A stretch of 64,000 nt of DNA from Podospora pseudocomata (GCF_035222375.1 NW_026946363.1:3844001-3908000); one strand, 5' to 3'; positions 34,401 through 46,947 are shown, counted from the stretch's first letter. The notes: generated from the letters alone by a model not told the origin. A program made the numbers and translations.

Positions 34401-35083
34401 CCGTCCATTGAGGCTCGTCCCGGCCCTGAGAGCTTTGATAACTGTCCATTAGACTGACTCTGAGGACGTTGCTGCCGTCTTGTCCATCGTGAAAAGAGGG
34501 GACTGGCCGAGCGCTCGTGTTTTCCGGTTGCTGATCTGGAGCGGATATGAGGTCTGGGGGATGCTGAAGTGTAGTCGGACGCGGGAGGGGGCGAGAATCG
34601 GATTAAATCCGTCTCGGGTATCGGTCCAGGCATTGTGATTTGAGTTTGGCCACCCTCGTCACCGTCTTCGCGGTGGTCGCCGCAAGACCAAAGGCTGGAA
34701 GTTGATGCTGATGGAGACAGGAAAAACGTGGAAGTGAGGAGGTGGGACTTGGTGTGAGCTGCGATGGGTTGTCTCGGGTCGTTTGCTGCGAGGGCGTCTG
34801 CTGAGTGACGATCTATGTTTGAGATGCTGTTGAAGAAAGGGAGCTGAAGGCTGAAGTTGCTATGATCGAAGCTCAATCTTGTCGGGGGAGTCGAGGGTTC
34901 TTCCAGGAACGGCGAAGAAACGTGGGCTGCCCTTGCTTCTGTGATGAGCCAGGGCATGTCATCAACAACGCTCTGCCCTGGCGGCTCCAGGGCCAGGGCC
35001 ATCAGCCCATTGGGAGCCGCCGGGCTTGTTCCTTTGGAAATAGCGGGCCCCGGGGTGATGGCAGGGGCATCTGGGCTGTCCAT
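31440..35083 (-). CDS. Conserved fungal protein, Ser/Pro-rich, function unknown
   Basis: Exons 35083-34268 and 32975-31440 give 783 residues. The two parts are joined because the end of exon 1 (MTREEFEALPVAIQRK) and the start of exon 2 (YFSTLERLRFAQESG) form one continuous helical module, which I remember as conserved in filamentous ascomycetes. The splice junctions (AAG|GTGTGT and TTGCAG|TAC) are in phase 0. The rest is low-complexity: Ser/Pro-rich N-terminus, RRRKARQDRS basic stretch, REKQVLLARRLRASVILDAADEAVYKL helix and an acidic segment near FLADEDEDENISL. No catalytic domain is visible. The C-terminus ends in a basic IWNRMRRN. The 1292-nt intron is abnormally long; an unseen extra exon or two separate genes are the alternatives. 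Confidence 0.65.
32976..34267 (-). other. Long (1292-nt) intron of the conserved Ser/Pro-rich gene
   Basis: It is inferred from protein continuity across GTGTGT...TTGCAG. It contains a TAGGTAGGTA motif (33026-33035) and no supported exon. A plus-strand frame at 33270-33938 overlaps others and has no domain. Confidence 0.55.
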
Positions 35084-38000
35084 CTCGCTACTGGCTCGTG
35101 GTGGCCGAAGGCCACGATGTCCCTGCTGGCAGAAATCAAGGGTCCAGCCAGTTGGGCAGCCAAGACCAGACCAGGGGTTGCAAGCCAGGGCAAAAGCCCA
35201 AAACGTTCAAGGCAAACGTTTAAGGGAAAGCCGTCGTGCAAGTGAGCCACAAAATCGTCATTTTTGAGACCAGCCCTTGGTGATCGTGTGTCAAGAATGG
35301 GCGGTGGGAATGGATGGCGATATACTCCGGAGTCACAGCTGTGAAGCTACATTGGATGAGACGGGTGATAATAGGGTTGGCCGAGCTCCCGTCGTCCCGT
35401 CCAATCCCTTTCCAGCACCGAATCGCTGTGATGTGATGGTGCTCCGTACTGGCGGTTGGCAACAGCCGTGATTATGCCGGACGTGGGTAAACAACGATGC
35501 CTGAGATTGATGAGCGACGGCGGATGGCGATCGAACTCGCGATAAAGACGCTGTCTTTTGGGAGGACCATTTCTTATCAAGTCAGCTTGACGGTTCTTGG
35601 TTCTGCAGCTCTGCAGCGCAGTCGGGTTTCAAGCTATGAAGTGGAGGCTGGCAACACCTATGGGCTTCAACTGATGAATAAGGCGCAATTCTGGGGCACG
35701 GCAGCTACTCTTTTCTTTCCCCAGGTGGGGACGCGAATCTGCAACATCGTAAACATGGTCCCTCCCTCTTTGGGCAGTTTGAGGGACGCCGACTCCGATT
35801 CCAAACATGTCAAAATCTCTCCGGCTTTGGCTGACTCCGTACTAAAGATGTACGGCAGAACATGATCCCAGGTCCCTGTCCTATATATATCAAGTGTCAT
35901 AACGCTGGCATTTATGAGGCTGCGGCAACTCACAGCACCAGCCCCGCACTGAAACGGTGTTCGAGACCGAGGCTCGCACCCTGAGGGCTGCCTCTGCCTG
36001 ACCTTGAGTTTTCACATGTCTTGTCAAGGTATTCCCTTTCATGGTTTTTTCCTGTAATAAAATGCTTGCATAAGTAGAAAAATGTTGGCAGTGGAAAAAC
36101 CGTTGTTATTGATCTCATCAGTGAGCTGGCAACGGCAACGCGGGGTGAGTGAGATCCTGCGAACTCTGTCTGTCTCCACAGCTGTCTCGCCTGACAAAAC
36201 TCACCAATGGGTAGCGTCCCCCTCTCGGGGAAGCAAGGGGTGCGTGGGGTTCTTCAAGGGGTCCCCCCTGATGGCCTCTTGTTTCCAGAAGCAGAATCGA
36301 AGAAACATCGCGATGCCCAGAAGGGCACTTCGCGTCTCACTGGGCCCGATCTTCCGCATCTCTCTGCCCATGATGAAATTCCCACTCACCGACACGTGTC
36401 GTTCAGATACCGCACCTCCCTAACCCCGCAGCCTGACTGCATCGCCATCGCTCTCTTGTGCAGAGAGTTTTGAAACAGCCGCAACTCCTAGCAACCGTCT
36501 TTTCACCGTTCGCCAAACCATGTCGCCATCCAGTTGCGGGTGAAGGTCTTCGGTAACTCGGCTAAGGCAAAACTTTACCGCTCTTCCTTGGGTACCACTT
36601 TCAACCCGTCCGGGCTACGGAGTATCATTGAAGAATATCTCCACCCTTGCGGTGAAGGTAGGCTGATCGTTCTGGATTTCCTCCGGGATCGTATGCTAAT
36701 CGAGTCAGTTGTTTGTGCCGAGCACTTTTCATAACTGTGCTGACATCATAAACGATGAGAAGAGAGGCGAGGAACCAATATTCGGCAATCATAATCTTGT
36801 CTTGAATCTCTATTTACCATGCCGCTTGGAAGAGAACGGCTCAGCAAATACCGACAACCCCCATGCTGTTCAGCGACGCACAAGCAATGGCGGTGTTGTG
36901 TGACAACTTCAATGTTGTGCTCGCTTCCTCCTGTTCAGCCTCGCGCTTTTCCTCCCAACTACAGACGGCAAACCCTCATCTTTTACCCGGCAAGGGGGCA
37001 GTCTCCTCCATCACGGATCTTCCGGCCAGTCCCTTGTGGCTTAATACGGCTAACCGTTTAATAGGCGATCAGATTGGATGGGTGGACGATGGGTCCAGAC
37101 ATCCGGTTCACTCGGCCTGGCAGCCCCAAGATCTCGAGATCTATCAAAATAGTTGTACCTGGGTCCTATCAGCCCTTGCTAGGGGCGGCAGTCATCGACG
37201 CTGTCGTCGTCCACCCATCCGGCACTCCGAACGCAGGGCAGTGAATTCGGATATTCGCAGCGCAGAAAGAAGATATCGATGCTGCAGGGAACCGTAGAAG
37301 GCGCTGGCTGTTCGTGTGAGTATCCCAATCTCTTTCGAGGATCCCATCAGGGCCTTTGGATGGGTTGCTCAACCCCCACGACCACGGATGCCAATGTAAG
37401 GATACGAGGCGAGATCCGGCGACCTGGGAGGCCAGGCTGAATCCCTGGCGGTTGGAAGTGGCACATTCCGTCTATGAGGTCAAGATCTGGCCTCTGGTGG
37501 ATGCCTAGGAGAAGTCATGCCCAATTGGGAGTCTCGCCGGACACAAACAAAAGATACAGGGTTAGCTGTGTCGCCTGGATATTCGGCGGTGAAGTCCATC
37601 TCGAATCCTACCTACCTATGCGGCCGTCTATGCCAATAAAAACCGGCCATGGCATGGTTTTGAACTTGCTTCCTGTTGATGATCCTAGAAGCTCTCAGCA
37701 CAAAGTGAGTGTCCCACCTTCACCGCTTCAGATAAGGTAGGCGGATTGAAGGGGATAGGATTGCAATCGTCGAATTAAGCTTCACCGATGTACGGCCGAG
37801 CGTTGATCATGAGGTACACCTCAGTTGTCGCTGCTACTACGTAGCATTTCTGGGGGTTCTCAGTCTGTAGGAAAGAGCTTCAGACCAAAAATGTGTCTGG
37901 TGATTGATGGAGACCCTTGTCTTACACGGTCAGTAGCCAATCAAAGCCAAGAAATAGGTAGGTAAGTTCCCAAGGAAGCGGAAGGAGCAACCGACCACAG

Positions 38001-38439
38001 ACAAGCAAGATTCAAGTGTCCGCCATCGTGAAATTCGTCGGCAACCTACAACCTCAGGCATTGTGCGAGATGCATTTCCCTCTCATTCGAGTCAAATTGC
38101 GTCTAGAAAACACTGATTCCGCTCTATCGCTTGTGTCCCGCTCATATAACATGTCATAATTTGTTTCCGCCCTACCCTTTGACGCAGATTTCCACCCTCA
38201 CCGGTTCCCCGCCTCTGCTGTATCAGATGCACACACTTCTGCCACTCCCGTCACGATTCAGACAAGCATCCTGGCAACCTGGTGACTGTTAAACACCAAA
38301 CCTCCTCACTTTGGCACCACATGCAAACGCCATGAAAAAAAAAATACCAAAACGCCTTCCCCATTTGACCTGGCCAAAGTCACATCATCATCGCCTGTAT
38401 CTCGTCTACTCGGTGTGCCCTATCTAGGCGGTCGAATCT
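35084..38439. other. Intergenic region, no gene recognised
   Basis: About 3.4 kb between two minus-strand genes. It holds two TAGGTAGGTA-type motifs (37609-37618 on the minus strand, 37955-37964 on the plus strand). Frames such as 35497-35865 and 36863-37297 (+) lack domains, splice-supported extension or a signal peptide. Confidence 0.55.
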
Positions 38440-40194
38440 TTAGTTGGGGAGAGTGTCGATGGGGTCGTAGTACTCGTAGACCTTGTTCTCCTTGTCGCGG
38501 CCCGTCACAGCCGGAGCCATGTAAGTCGATAGCCCTGTCTTGGGGTCATATGACTCGTACGAGCAGGCCAAACGCTTACCGCCGCCGGCAGGAAGATCGA
38601 CGACGAACTGAGGCATCATGAAACCCGCGATGGAGCCGCGGATGCGGGCCTCGAGGTCGAGAATTGTCTGCAGCGGTGTCCGCAGATGCTCGACTCTCTC
38701 CACCATGTCGCACTGGTAGACATAATACTGCGGCTGCGTCAGCAACGTTTGCTACATCACTTGCCACCGTGCATATACAGCTCGGCCATATCGGCAAGGA
38801 ATTACCCACAGGGAAGACCTTGTTGTCGGCAAGATCACGGATCAGCTTCGACATAGTGTCGACATCGTCGTTCACGCCCCGCAGAAGCACTGTCTGGTTT
38901 CGGACCATGACGCCTTCCTCAAACAACTTCTGACTAGCATCTGTGCTGATCCACGAGATCTCGTTGGGGTGGTTGAAGTGAGTGTGCCAGGCAACAACTT
39001 TTCCAGCCTTCTTGGCCTTGTTGGATATGTCGATGAGGGCATTGACCCAACCGTCCGACTCGTCCAGGATACGGCTCGGGGCTACCGCCAGTCCCTTGGA
39101 GGCAAAGCGGAAGCGCTTGATGTTGGGCATGCCAATCAGCCTGTCGCCAATCATTCTAAGCTGATCCGGTTGCAGGTAGTAAGAGTCGCCTCCAGAGACG
39201 ACAATATCCTGCAGGGCGGGCGTGTTCTCGATGTACGCGAAGGCCTCCTCCCATCTCCTGCGGGTCGGCTTCAGAGATGCCTTGGTGACAGTGTCCGTAT
39301 CGGCTCCCACAGCGTAGGACCGCGTGCAGAACATGCAATAAGTTGGGCACACCGAGGTTGCTAGCGGCTTGTCAGCGGGCCACTTTCTACACACAAAACA
39401 TCGATAAACTCACGCAGGAAGAGGGCCTTGTCGCTATACCGATGAACAAGGCCCTTGACGGGGGAGTCGGCCTCCTCGTGAAGCGAGTCAAGCGCCAACT
39501 TGGGATGATCGGGAATGAGCACCGACTTGAGAGGAAGAAACTGGCGAATGATGGGGTCGTGCCGGGGGTTCTCCCAGTTGACCCGACTCAAGATGTACGG
39601 ACTGAAGCCCTTGGTTAACATCCCTGGACTTTCCACAGGTTTGCGGTCAACTCACGTCATTCGTATGGCCATCGTTGCAGCAGCCACACCCTCCATAACA
39701 TCCGCGATGAACTCATCGCGAGACTGCATCTGCGTGCCCAGTTCATGCAGAGGCACTTCTTCCGGGACGACAGCCTGCAGAAACTTGAACAGCTTGGCTG
39801 TGCCCTGCACAGTATTGGCAACCTAGGGGACATTGTGTATAAGCTCATGGCCGTGTACCGACAAAAGGAAAGTTGATGGCGCCAGACTTACGCTCCAACG
39901 ATATGAGAGAAAGTCCTTGGCCGACACATTCTCCCAAACAGGCACCTCGCGCCAGAACTCATCCCTGTCTTGGGGAAGCGCGGTGGCAACGGGGCGTACG
40001 ATTGGAGCAGGAGTCGTGCTCTGGGCCGCACTCTTTCTGTTCATAAAGAGGGGAATGCTGCTGGTGGTAGTCTCAAGGCCTTTGCCTACATCGGCGACTT
40101 GGGCCTGGCGATGGGGCACTGCTGTGACTGTGCGAGCCAAGGCAGGGGCGCGGAGGCAGACGGAAGGCCCGTGGCGAGACAGCAAGGACACCAT
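38440..40194 (-). CDS. L-lysine 2,3-aminomutase (radical SAM, PLP), likely mitochondrial
   Basis: Exons 40194-39892, 39822-39656, 39601-39414, 39360-38810 and 38733-38440 give 500 residues, all joins in frame (for example RMTPYILSRVNW and KVFPPQYYVYQCD). The radical-SAM cluster is C224-P-T-Y-C228-M-F-C231. Downstream are the SGGD motif, QCD with Asp412, DLPAGGGK with Asp449 and PLP-lysine Lys456. In the Clostridium enzyme the substrate-binding Asp residues and the PLP lysine are D293, D330 and K337, the same 37- and 7-residue spacing. It should convert L-lysine to L-beta-lysine. The N-terminus is Arg-rich and non-acidic, fitting a mitochondrial leader. It lies divergent from an MFS transporter. 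A bacterial origin by transfer is plausible; introns show long residence in a fungal genome. Confidence 0.9.
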
Positions 40195-41529
40195 GTTGAT
40201 GGCCGCGCTGATGAGAATATCGAAAGGCTTCTCGGTCGGCGGTTGTGAAGGAGATGTGGGTTGATTTGGGTGATCTCGAGTGTCGACTGGTAAGATATCC
40301 TATCCTCTTGCCTTGTTTCTGAGAGGAAGTGGGGGATATTGAGGCCGGGGAACAGCAAGTGCTACTTATACTCCCCGTCCAGAGCCTCAGATAAGATGGT
40401 GTGGTGACAATACAGATGAGAGTGAATTATCCAGGTGGGTCGGGTTTCACACGGTGTCGTTGCTCTCCGCCGTCACACTATTCACTCTATATGAGCAACT
40501 CAATATTCTCTGTTGAGGCGACCGAGTAAATTGACTGGTGCTCTGTGCGAGCTTCTCCTAGCAGGCACGGTGAAGCAGATTGTCCTATTATTCGCCTGAT
40601 GCTCTTTCCCTCACGAGATGGTTAGCAGCCCACTCTACCCCAACGAAGTTGCGTGTCTCGGGACCGACGAACTCACCAGCTGACCGCCAGCCTGCTTGAT
40701 GTTTCAAAATTGGAGTATATATAGCCTTGGACGGTTGAGAGTCAGGAGGTTGGGCCGCACTATTCAGGATGTTTGCCGCAAGTCTTAATCCCGTCTTCTT
40801 GCGATGCTCTCTCCCACTGTGTTTACAGCTCAACAATCACAAAGGACTTTGAGAATGGGCCTCTCAGATACCGTGACACTGAATCTCGCTGTCAGGTAGG
40901 ACCTCTTTCTCACCAGATCTCCAGGTTTTGCTGGCCGGAATGCAGCAAGGGTTGCTTGACACCTTCCCATCCCAGACTCTCATCCAATATCTGCCCCAAC
41001 GCCCCACTACGGAGTGGTGTCAGCATGAAGAAGTGAGCGCGGGATATGCTCCTGATGGTGGGGGACAACATGCCTTGGGAGAGCGAGCCCAGGCCAGGTT
41101 TTCTCACTGTGCTCTTGGTGAAAACTGAGGCTCCTGCGGTGCATAAACACACCTCGACGCCGGTTGACCGTTAGGATCTTCGTCTCTAGACCGGAGCTAA
41201 CGCGACTTGAGCACCAATATGATTCGGGTTGATCGGTTTGATCCAGGGGCCGAATTTCGTCACCGTTGAGCCAGATTATTCGCCGAGTTTTGAGTTTGGT
41301 GCCCTGCAGCTACGACCCTCATATACTTTTCCGGCCATGATGTTCGATCCGAGAGGCTCCAACACCACGACACCGCCAGGGGAAGAAACCAAGATGAAGT
41401 ATGGGGACCCAATCCTGCATGCATGCAAGTAGGAGATTCAAGCGTTTAAGAAAGTGAGATCTGACAGACCCTTGCTTCAGACATCTAGATCGTCAGTCGG
41501 CTTCGGCTCTTGCTGAAAAGCCACCGCAG
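40195..41529. promoter_or_regulatory. Divergent upstream region of the aminomutase and the MFS transporter
   Basis: 1335 bases separate the two start codons. No other gene is supported. Any co-regulation of the pair must be encoded here. Confidence 0.6.
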
Positions 41530-43118
41530 ATGGCAACACCGGCAACCAGGGACTTGGAGTATGCAGATGTCGTTTTGGCTGCATGTCCGCCCAACGTATC
41601 GGCGCCACAGGCCGAGATGGATCGGGGTTGGCGGCCATGGAAGGTCGTGATAGGCTCTTACTGTCTATCGGTGGCCGTTTACGGACTGTTGAGCACCATC
41701 GGTCTCTTTCAGACACACTGGGAAGAATACATGCTCAAGAAATACACAGACAGTGAGATCTCGTGGATCATATCCATGTTTGGCTTTCTGGACTGCTTCG
41801 TAGCGGCCCCGGCCGGCATTGTATTCGACCGATATGGTTCAAGGTGGGTCTTGGCGGTCAACAGCATGATATATCTTGCGTCCTTCGTAGGTCTGGCTTT
41901 CTCGTCGACCTATAGCGAGCTGATGGGTTGCATGGTGGTGGCAGGAGTTTCATCTGGTACGTGGCTCATCAGAAGCAAGTTTGGGAGTAGCAACATACGC
42001 GGGCTAACATGAGCGGTGTAGCAACTATCACGACGGTCGCCTTTGCAGTCGTGAGCCATTGGTTCAAGGAGAAGGCCGGCCTCGCCACGGGGTGCGTGAC
42101 CGTCAGTGCAGCATTGGGCGGAATGTTCTTCTCACTTGTGCTCCAGAGTCTGTTTGACTGGCTGCAATGGAGGGATGCAGCCTTGATCTTGACTCTCATC
42201 CTGGCCATGTTTGTCACGTTGGGCAATCTGCTCGTTGAGACCAACCTACCGCCGCAATCTAAGACGCAGGGAGAGCAAAGGACGGCAGGAGAAACGGAGA
42301 TCTCCCGGAAGGCATGCGGCACATGGCAGTCGATACTGGGGATCATCCAAAACCCCAAATTTTGGCTCATTACTTATGCCATATTCGGTGAGTGACCTTG
42401 GTAGTCCAGAAAGACGTCAACTGGGCAATACTAACTCAGAAATTTGTGCGCAGCATACGAACTCGTCCTCTTCATCCAATGGGGGTCGATCCCCTCTTAC
42501 GCCGTGGCGACCAACTTTGGGGAGAAGCAGTTCTACCTCATGATGTCGTACAACATTGGCGCTGCTTTTGGGAGAATCTTGCCACCGTTTGTGTCCGATA
42601 GGTTGCTTGGTCCGCTGAACACAACCATAGCCATGAATATTTTCACATTGACAGCGGTACTTGCCATCTGGCTGCCGGCGGGAGCGAGTTCCATCGACAT
42701 GCTCTATCTGGTGGTTGTTCTTATGGGCATCGGCACAGGAAGCTTTGTGCCTCTAGGCGGTAGGATTTCAAGAAACATATCCCTGGCTTGAAGACTTGCT
42801 GACGTTTCTGTCGTGTAGTGGCTTGCATGGGTGCTCTTTGTAAGCCTCAAGACATGGGGAAATGGCTAGGCTTCGCCTATGCAATTTCGGGGTTTGCGTA
42901 AGTTCTCCAGATTTGTCTGGTCACTTATCTCTCTATACTGAACAAACCCTCTCAGGACTTTGATAGGGAACCCCGCAACCGGAGCGATCCTTGACAGACA
43001 CGGATCTAATGGCCTCGTGGCGTTCCTCGCAGCAGTTCTCGCTTCTGGCCTGATCAGCATAGGTATCCTCCGATGGCAGTGCAATGGCCGGCGTTGGTTG
43101 GTGATGGGCAAGATCTGA
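41530..43118 (+). CDS. MFS transporter, monocarboxylate (MCT/MCH) type
   Basis: Exons 41530-41956, 42022-42387, 42454-42759, 42819-42897 and 42956-43118 give 446 residues. All four introns are 58-66 nt. The first helix follows PWKVVIGSYCLSVAVYGLLST, then a GLFQTHWEEYML loop typical of fungal MCT-like transporters, IVFDRYGSRWVL (the MFS loop motif DRxG/R) between helices 2 and 3, ATITTVAFAVVSHWFKEKAGLATG in helices 4-5, and a C-terminal six-helix half with IGAAFGRILPPFVSDRLLGPLN. Twelve helices fit. Fungal members move monocarboxylates, riboflavin or other small acids, and substrate cannot be read from sequence. The divergent lysine 2,3-aminomutase suggests an amino-acid-derived substrate, as inference only. 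Confidence 0.88.
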
Positions 43119-45566
43119 TGTCGGTTTACCTGGTTGGCTATACCCTCGTGATGGGTAACACAGCAGGACGGGGAAGGGGAGGGGGGGGGGTGGTTGCCCA
43201 GTAGAGGTGGGACCGAACACCAGAATCTCGTTAGTTAGTAACAATATCTAACTTTTGGGATCTGAGATCTGGACTGCTCATCAAAGTAACAAAAGTCAAG
43301 GTAGGGATAGAGGTTTATTTTGAGACTGACTTTGTGTCTATGGGTAACAGGATGACAGTGCGGGTAAGGAGAGACAGAAGTGAGACAGACCCACGGGAAT
43401 TGGACAGCTGACACCGGAGAATGTCGACCCGATTCTCCGACTTGTAGTTATCTGCGCAAATTCACACCGGAAGACGGGGGGGCTTTTCGACTACAACACC
43501 ACCACAGCAAGCGCCCCTCAAAAGTGTACGACTGCTTCGCCGGGTTACGCAAGATCCAGATACCCGGTTTGGAACCATGTAGTTTGCTGGTACGCCTCTC
43601 TCAACCTCTCATTTCTTGCGCAGCTTTTATTTCCCGGAAAATTTCATGACAGATCGGAAATCAGAAATCTGAGGAGTACATACAGCTAGGAAACTATCCG
43701 TGAGATGGGGACGGGAGCTAATCACCCGTTTTATATGGGGGTTGGGGGAGCGGTTGGGGGCTAGCCCCGGAATTTTCGTTTCTCGGAGATGTCACAATCG
43801 GTTTTGTTGTTGCCAGAGGCCGCAGCGGTACTATACACCACCATCTTTCCCTCTTTTTTCTCCCGCATCCACCTTGACATCGGGACCTGGCATGATCTTG
43901 GGGGGTACAAGTGGTGGGGAGGAGGGTGGTATACCTATTGTAACGAAGATCGAGTGGAGGAGATCGAGATGGTTGGTTGGTTCGTGGATGGGGTGGGACA
44001 AAGATGTAACCCGTCCGTCTTTTCTGCCCGGTTACCTATGAGAAGGTGTGATGAGTGCAAGTGTACCCGGAAAAGCGAACCGGACATAATTATTGCGTTT
44101 GTGGTGATGATGGTTCAGCTGGTATTGGAACGCCATCGACGTATATACGAGATGTCTCTGGTACTTTACACACACAAGGCAGACGCATGGAGTTTATTGA
44201 CAGCCTTACTTCTGTTATCGTGTGTCCAAGGATCGGGAGGGGGAGCTAGATATGCTCGCAGCCTTGCCGTTGGTTTGACAGGACATCTCTTTTTTTGGCT
44301 CCTCTTCCCTCTGCCGTTTAACGCTTGTTTTTTTTCTCTTTTTCTTTCAGGGAGAATACCCATCAAAAGCCTGGCTGATGGCCTAAACTATCATTATGCC
44401 AAATAATATCACGCAGCAAGAAATACCAGGTAGTGGCATGATCGTGCTTGTAGCAGATACGATCCCGCTGCTTTTCGGAGATCGACACTGTCATCGGTGG
44501 GAAGAAGCAAAAAAAAAAAAAAAAAAAAGAGCAAAATTTTGACAATCCCATATCATGATGAATGTTGGCATCGATCGTACCAGATGATGCGTGGTTGGTT
44601 TAGGTGGGGTTGGCGGTGAGAAATACATGCCGTAGTGGCATTCATGTCTTTGAGCTTGGGCTTTGAGGGGTGTTGATCTTTTGGATGTTATCGCCTCCGC
44701 TCTACCGTCAGGCCGCTGTCGTTGGTCCGTAATGTCTTGGAATATTGCTGTAAAACCTGCAAGTTGAGACCGGGGAATTTTTGGGTATTGATATGACGGA
44801 AGCGCACCAGTCAGATGGCAAGGGCAGATGGCCGGGCCAGTCAAAGATAATAAGGGATATATCCAGACAGAGAAAAGAAAAGTGTGACTTTCGATCTTCC
44901 GAGAACACTGATGGTTTGTTATGTGTGTCTCGGTTGAGCAGTTATCCGGAAGAGGGACGGGATGATTTTGAACTGACAGCTGGGCGGGTGTTCTAAATAG
45001 GACATTGGACTTACACGAGGCTGTAGGATTCTTACATCCGAGACAAGGCGGAGGTATCATGCCCAACGGGCGGAGAGATATCCCTCTATGCTGAGCTTGT
45101 GATGGGCGGAATTAAAAACACTTCGCAAAAGATACGAAGAGGAAGAGGCATACGTCGAGATTGAGCCGGTTTGGACACGACTTCAATCTCCCATGTAGCT
45201 GCACACCCGGCGCTCTGTGAAGACTCCGGGTGCATTACCAAACACCCGAAGAGATGGACAAAAGAAAACTTATGAACCGAAGCTTCTCCTTCACCTCATG
45301 TCTGACGGGGAGTGAGCCACCCATAACGCCAGGTGAAATGTGGTGTGGGACAAGTCGTGCTTGCCAGGACCATGAGCGCAGGTGCCATCCGTAACCGACA
45401 TCTAATCCTCTCTTGTGATCTCATTCCACAGGCCCACTCCATAACACCCCCATCAACAACAGAAAAGCAAAGGCAACCCAGATTCAAAACAGGTCTCCAA
45501 GAAGCACACAAGCCACCACGAGCACTGAGCCAACTGGAGTTCGTTCACATAGAATCCCATTTGTTC
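43119..45566. other. Intergenic region, no gene recognised
   Basis: About 2.4 kb. A frame of 205 codons (43789-44406, +) exists but has no family resemblance. A 20-base A-run lies at 44509-44528. Confidence 0.55.
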
Positions 45567-46661
45567 CTACGGTTCCAATGTCTGCTCTACTATCTGGGAT
45601 GTCAGGTGATACGAGACTATTACTTCCATTGTGCCAAAGTCAACAACATGACCTAGATCCTTTCCCTCCGGAAAGCTATCGCCCATCGGCTCCTTGCCAA
45701 GTAAAAAGGGGAAGACCTTCCTCCAAAGGTCACCATGGATTTCTGTCGGTAGCTCCATCCCGGTGACGATATGAACCGCGTTCACAAGTGTAAATACGCC
45801 ACAATCGTGCTTGTCTGCTTGGGGTGCGCACTTTCCGACCTCTACTGACCATTCAGTTCCTAGTTCATGCTGGCCAATGAAATGATCGATCGGCCTCGTG
45901 GCAGAGCCATGGTACGACTGGGAAGCGGAAGAAGCGTATATGACGACCTTCTGGGTGTCTTTTGTCCAAGTGTCCCAGAACCCAGTGCTCGTTTCGAATG
46001 ATCATGGCCACCAAGATATTTGCCTCTGGGCGCTTGGAGCCCGGCGGGGTGTGAAACTTCCCAAAATATTTGCCGTCATCCTCGACGAGAACGGGGTCGA
46101 TAGTCGAAAGTCGGGCCCACAAAGTACCAGAGGTGTCAGAATATCATGGATGGCCTTGTCATTCAACCAACGACCATCTGACCAACAATCTGAGCAATTG
46201 TCATTGCGCTATGGCTCTGGACAATGTGGTTTGTTTTCTTCTTCGCCTTTATCATCGGTGACCGTGACCGGCAATTTCCGCTTCCATCCCCCTTGGTTGG
46301 AAGCGGCTGAAAATTCGAGTTCGTCTGTTAACTCATTGTTAGATAAACTGTCATAAGCACTCGTCGGGGCTTTAGGATGTGCAAACTAACCTGGCAAGTC
46401 CACGTTGCTGAGCGGCCCAGTTGGACGTTTGGTCGCAATGTCCCCGCTTAGAGCCATCTTGTCGTTTGTCGTTGGGGCCGTCTCTTGCCGGTCGGTCATT
46501 GCCCACGAGAGTGTCGAAAAGTAGACTGCCTGGCAGCAAGAAAGGAGATGTCGATGATTTGGTAGAGTCGGGGTGGAGGTATGCGTCACCTCTTCTTCTG
46601 AAGCAGGTGCGATCGAGGTACTACCATCGCAGGTGGGCAACGTACCTGCCGACAGAAGCAA
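45567..46661 (-). pseudogene. Broken Ulp1/C48-type cysteine peptidase gene
   Basis: Three minus-strand segments in different frames together resemble a fungal Ulp1-like peptidase: a first segment with GRWLNDKAIHDILTPL (around 46186-46125), a second with PEANILVAMIIRNEHWVLG (within 46122-45865) holding the catalytic-His motif HWVL, and a third with DKHDCGVFTLVNAVHIVTG (around 45820-45760) holding the catalytic Cys in DCGVF. A frame change separates segment one from two and another lies just after HWVLG. A TAG also precedes segment one unless an intron removes it. An N-terminal exon may start at 46661 with a GTTAGT donor at its end. The peptidase would cleave SUMO or a related modifier. Loss of frame suggests a recent pseudogene, or assembly errors. 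Confidence 0.6.
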
Positions 46662-46804
46662 CCATCACTTTGTTAAGCTCATGGAAGGCAGGAACGACCT
46701 CACCTCCCCATCCGGTCCGAGCTCCGCTCTGAAGAAGCCTCAGGCTCGGCTTTAACCCATCTATCAGCGGCTGGAAAGATTGTCAACACACCTCTCGACT
46801 ATCT

Positions 46805-46947
46805 TACACCACCCCCAAGCTATCTTTAAAGACCTATGATATATATTCAAGAGCCCTTTATTATTCTTAAACGGCCTATTAAGCATTTTGGAAGGCATTG
46901 GGCTATCTTTGAAGGCCTTGAATTATTTTAAGGCCCTGAACTAATCA
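46805..46947 (+). repeat. Degenerate satellite with a 21-bp period, about six copies
   Basis: Units such as TATCTTTAAAGACCTATGATA, ATTCTTAAACGGCCTATTAAG and TATCTTTGAAGGCCTTGAATT repeat every 20-21 bases. Period and core (TTTnAAnGCCT) match the array in the synthetase intron at 19430-19728. It sits directly upstream of the peptidase pseudogene. Confidence 0.65.

Noticed and set aside
33730-36624. TACGGAGTA words at about 33730 and 36616
   Set aside because: Only two exact copies; about 0.5 are expected by chance, so no signal.
43789-44406. 205-codon plus-strand frame with hydrophobic segments
   Set aside because: No family resemblance, no splice-supported extension, and the neighbouring sequence looks intergenic. 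It stays possible but unsupported.
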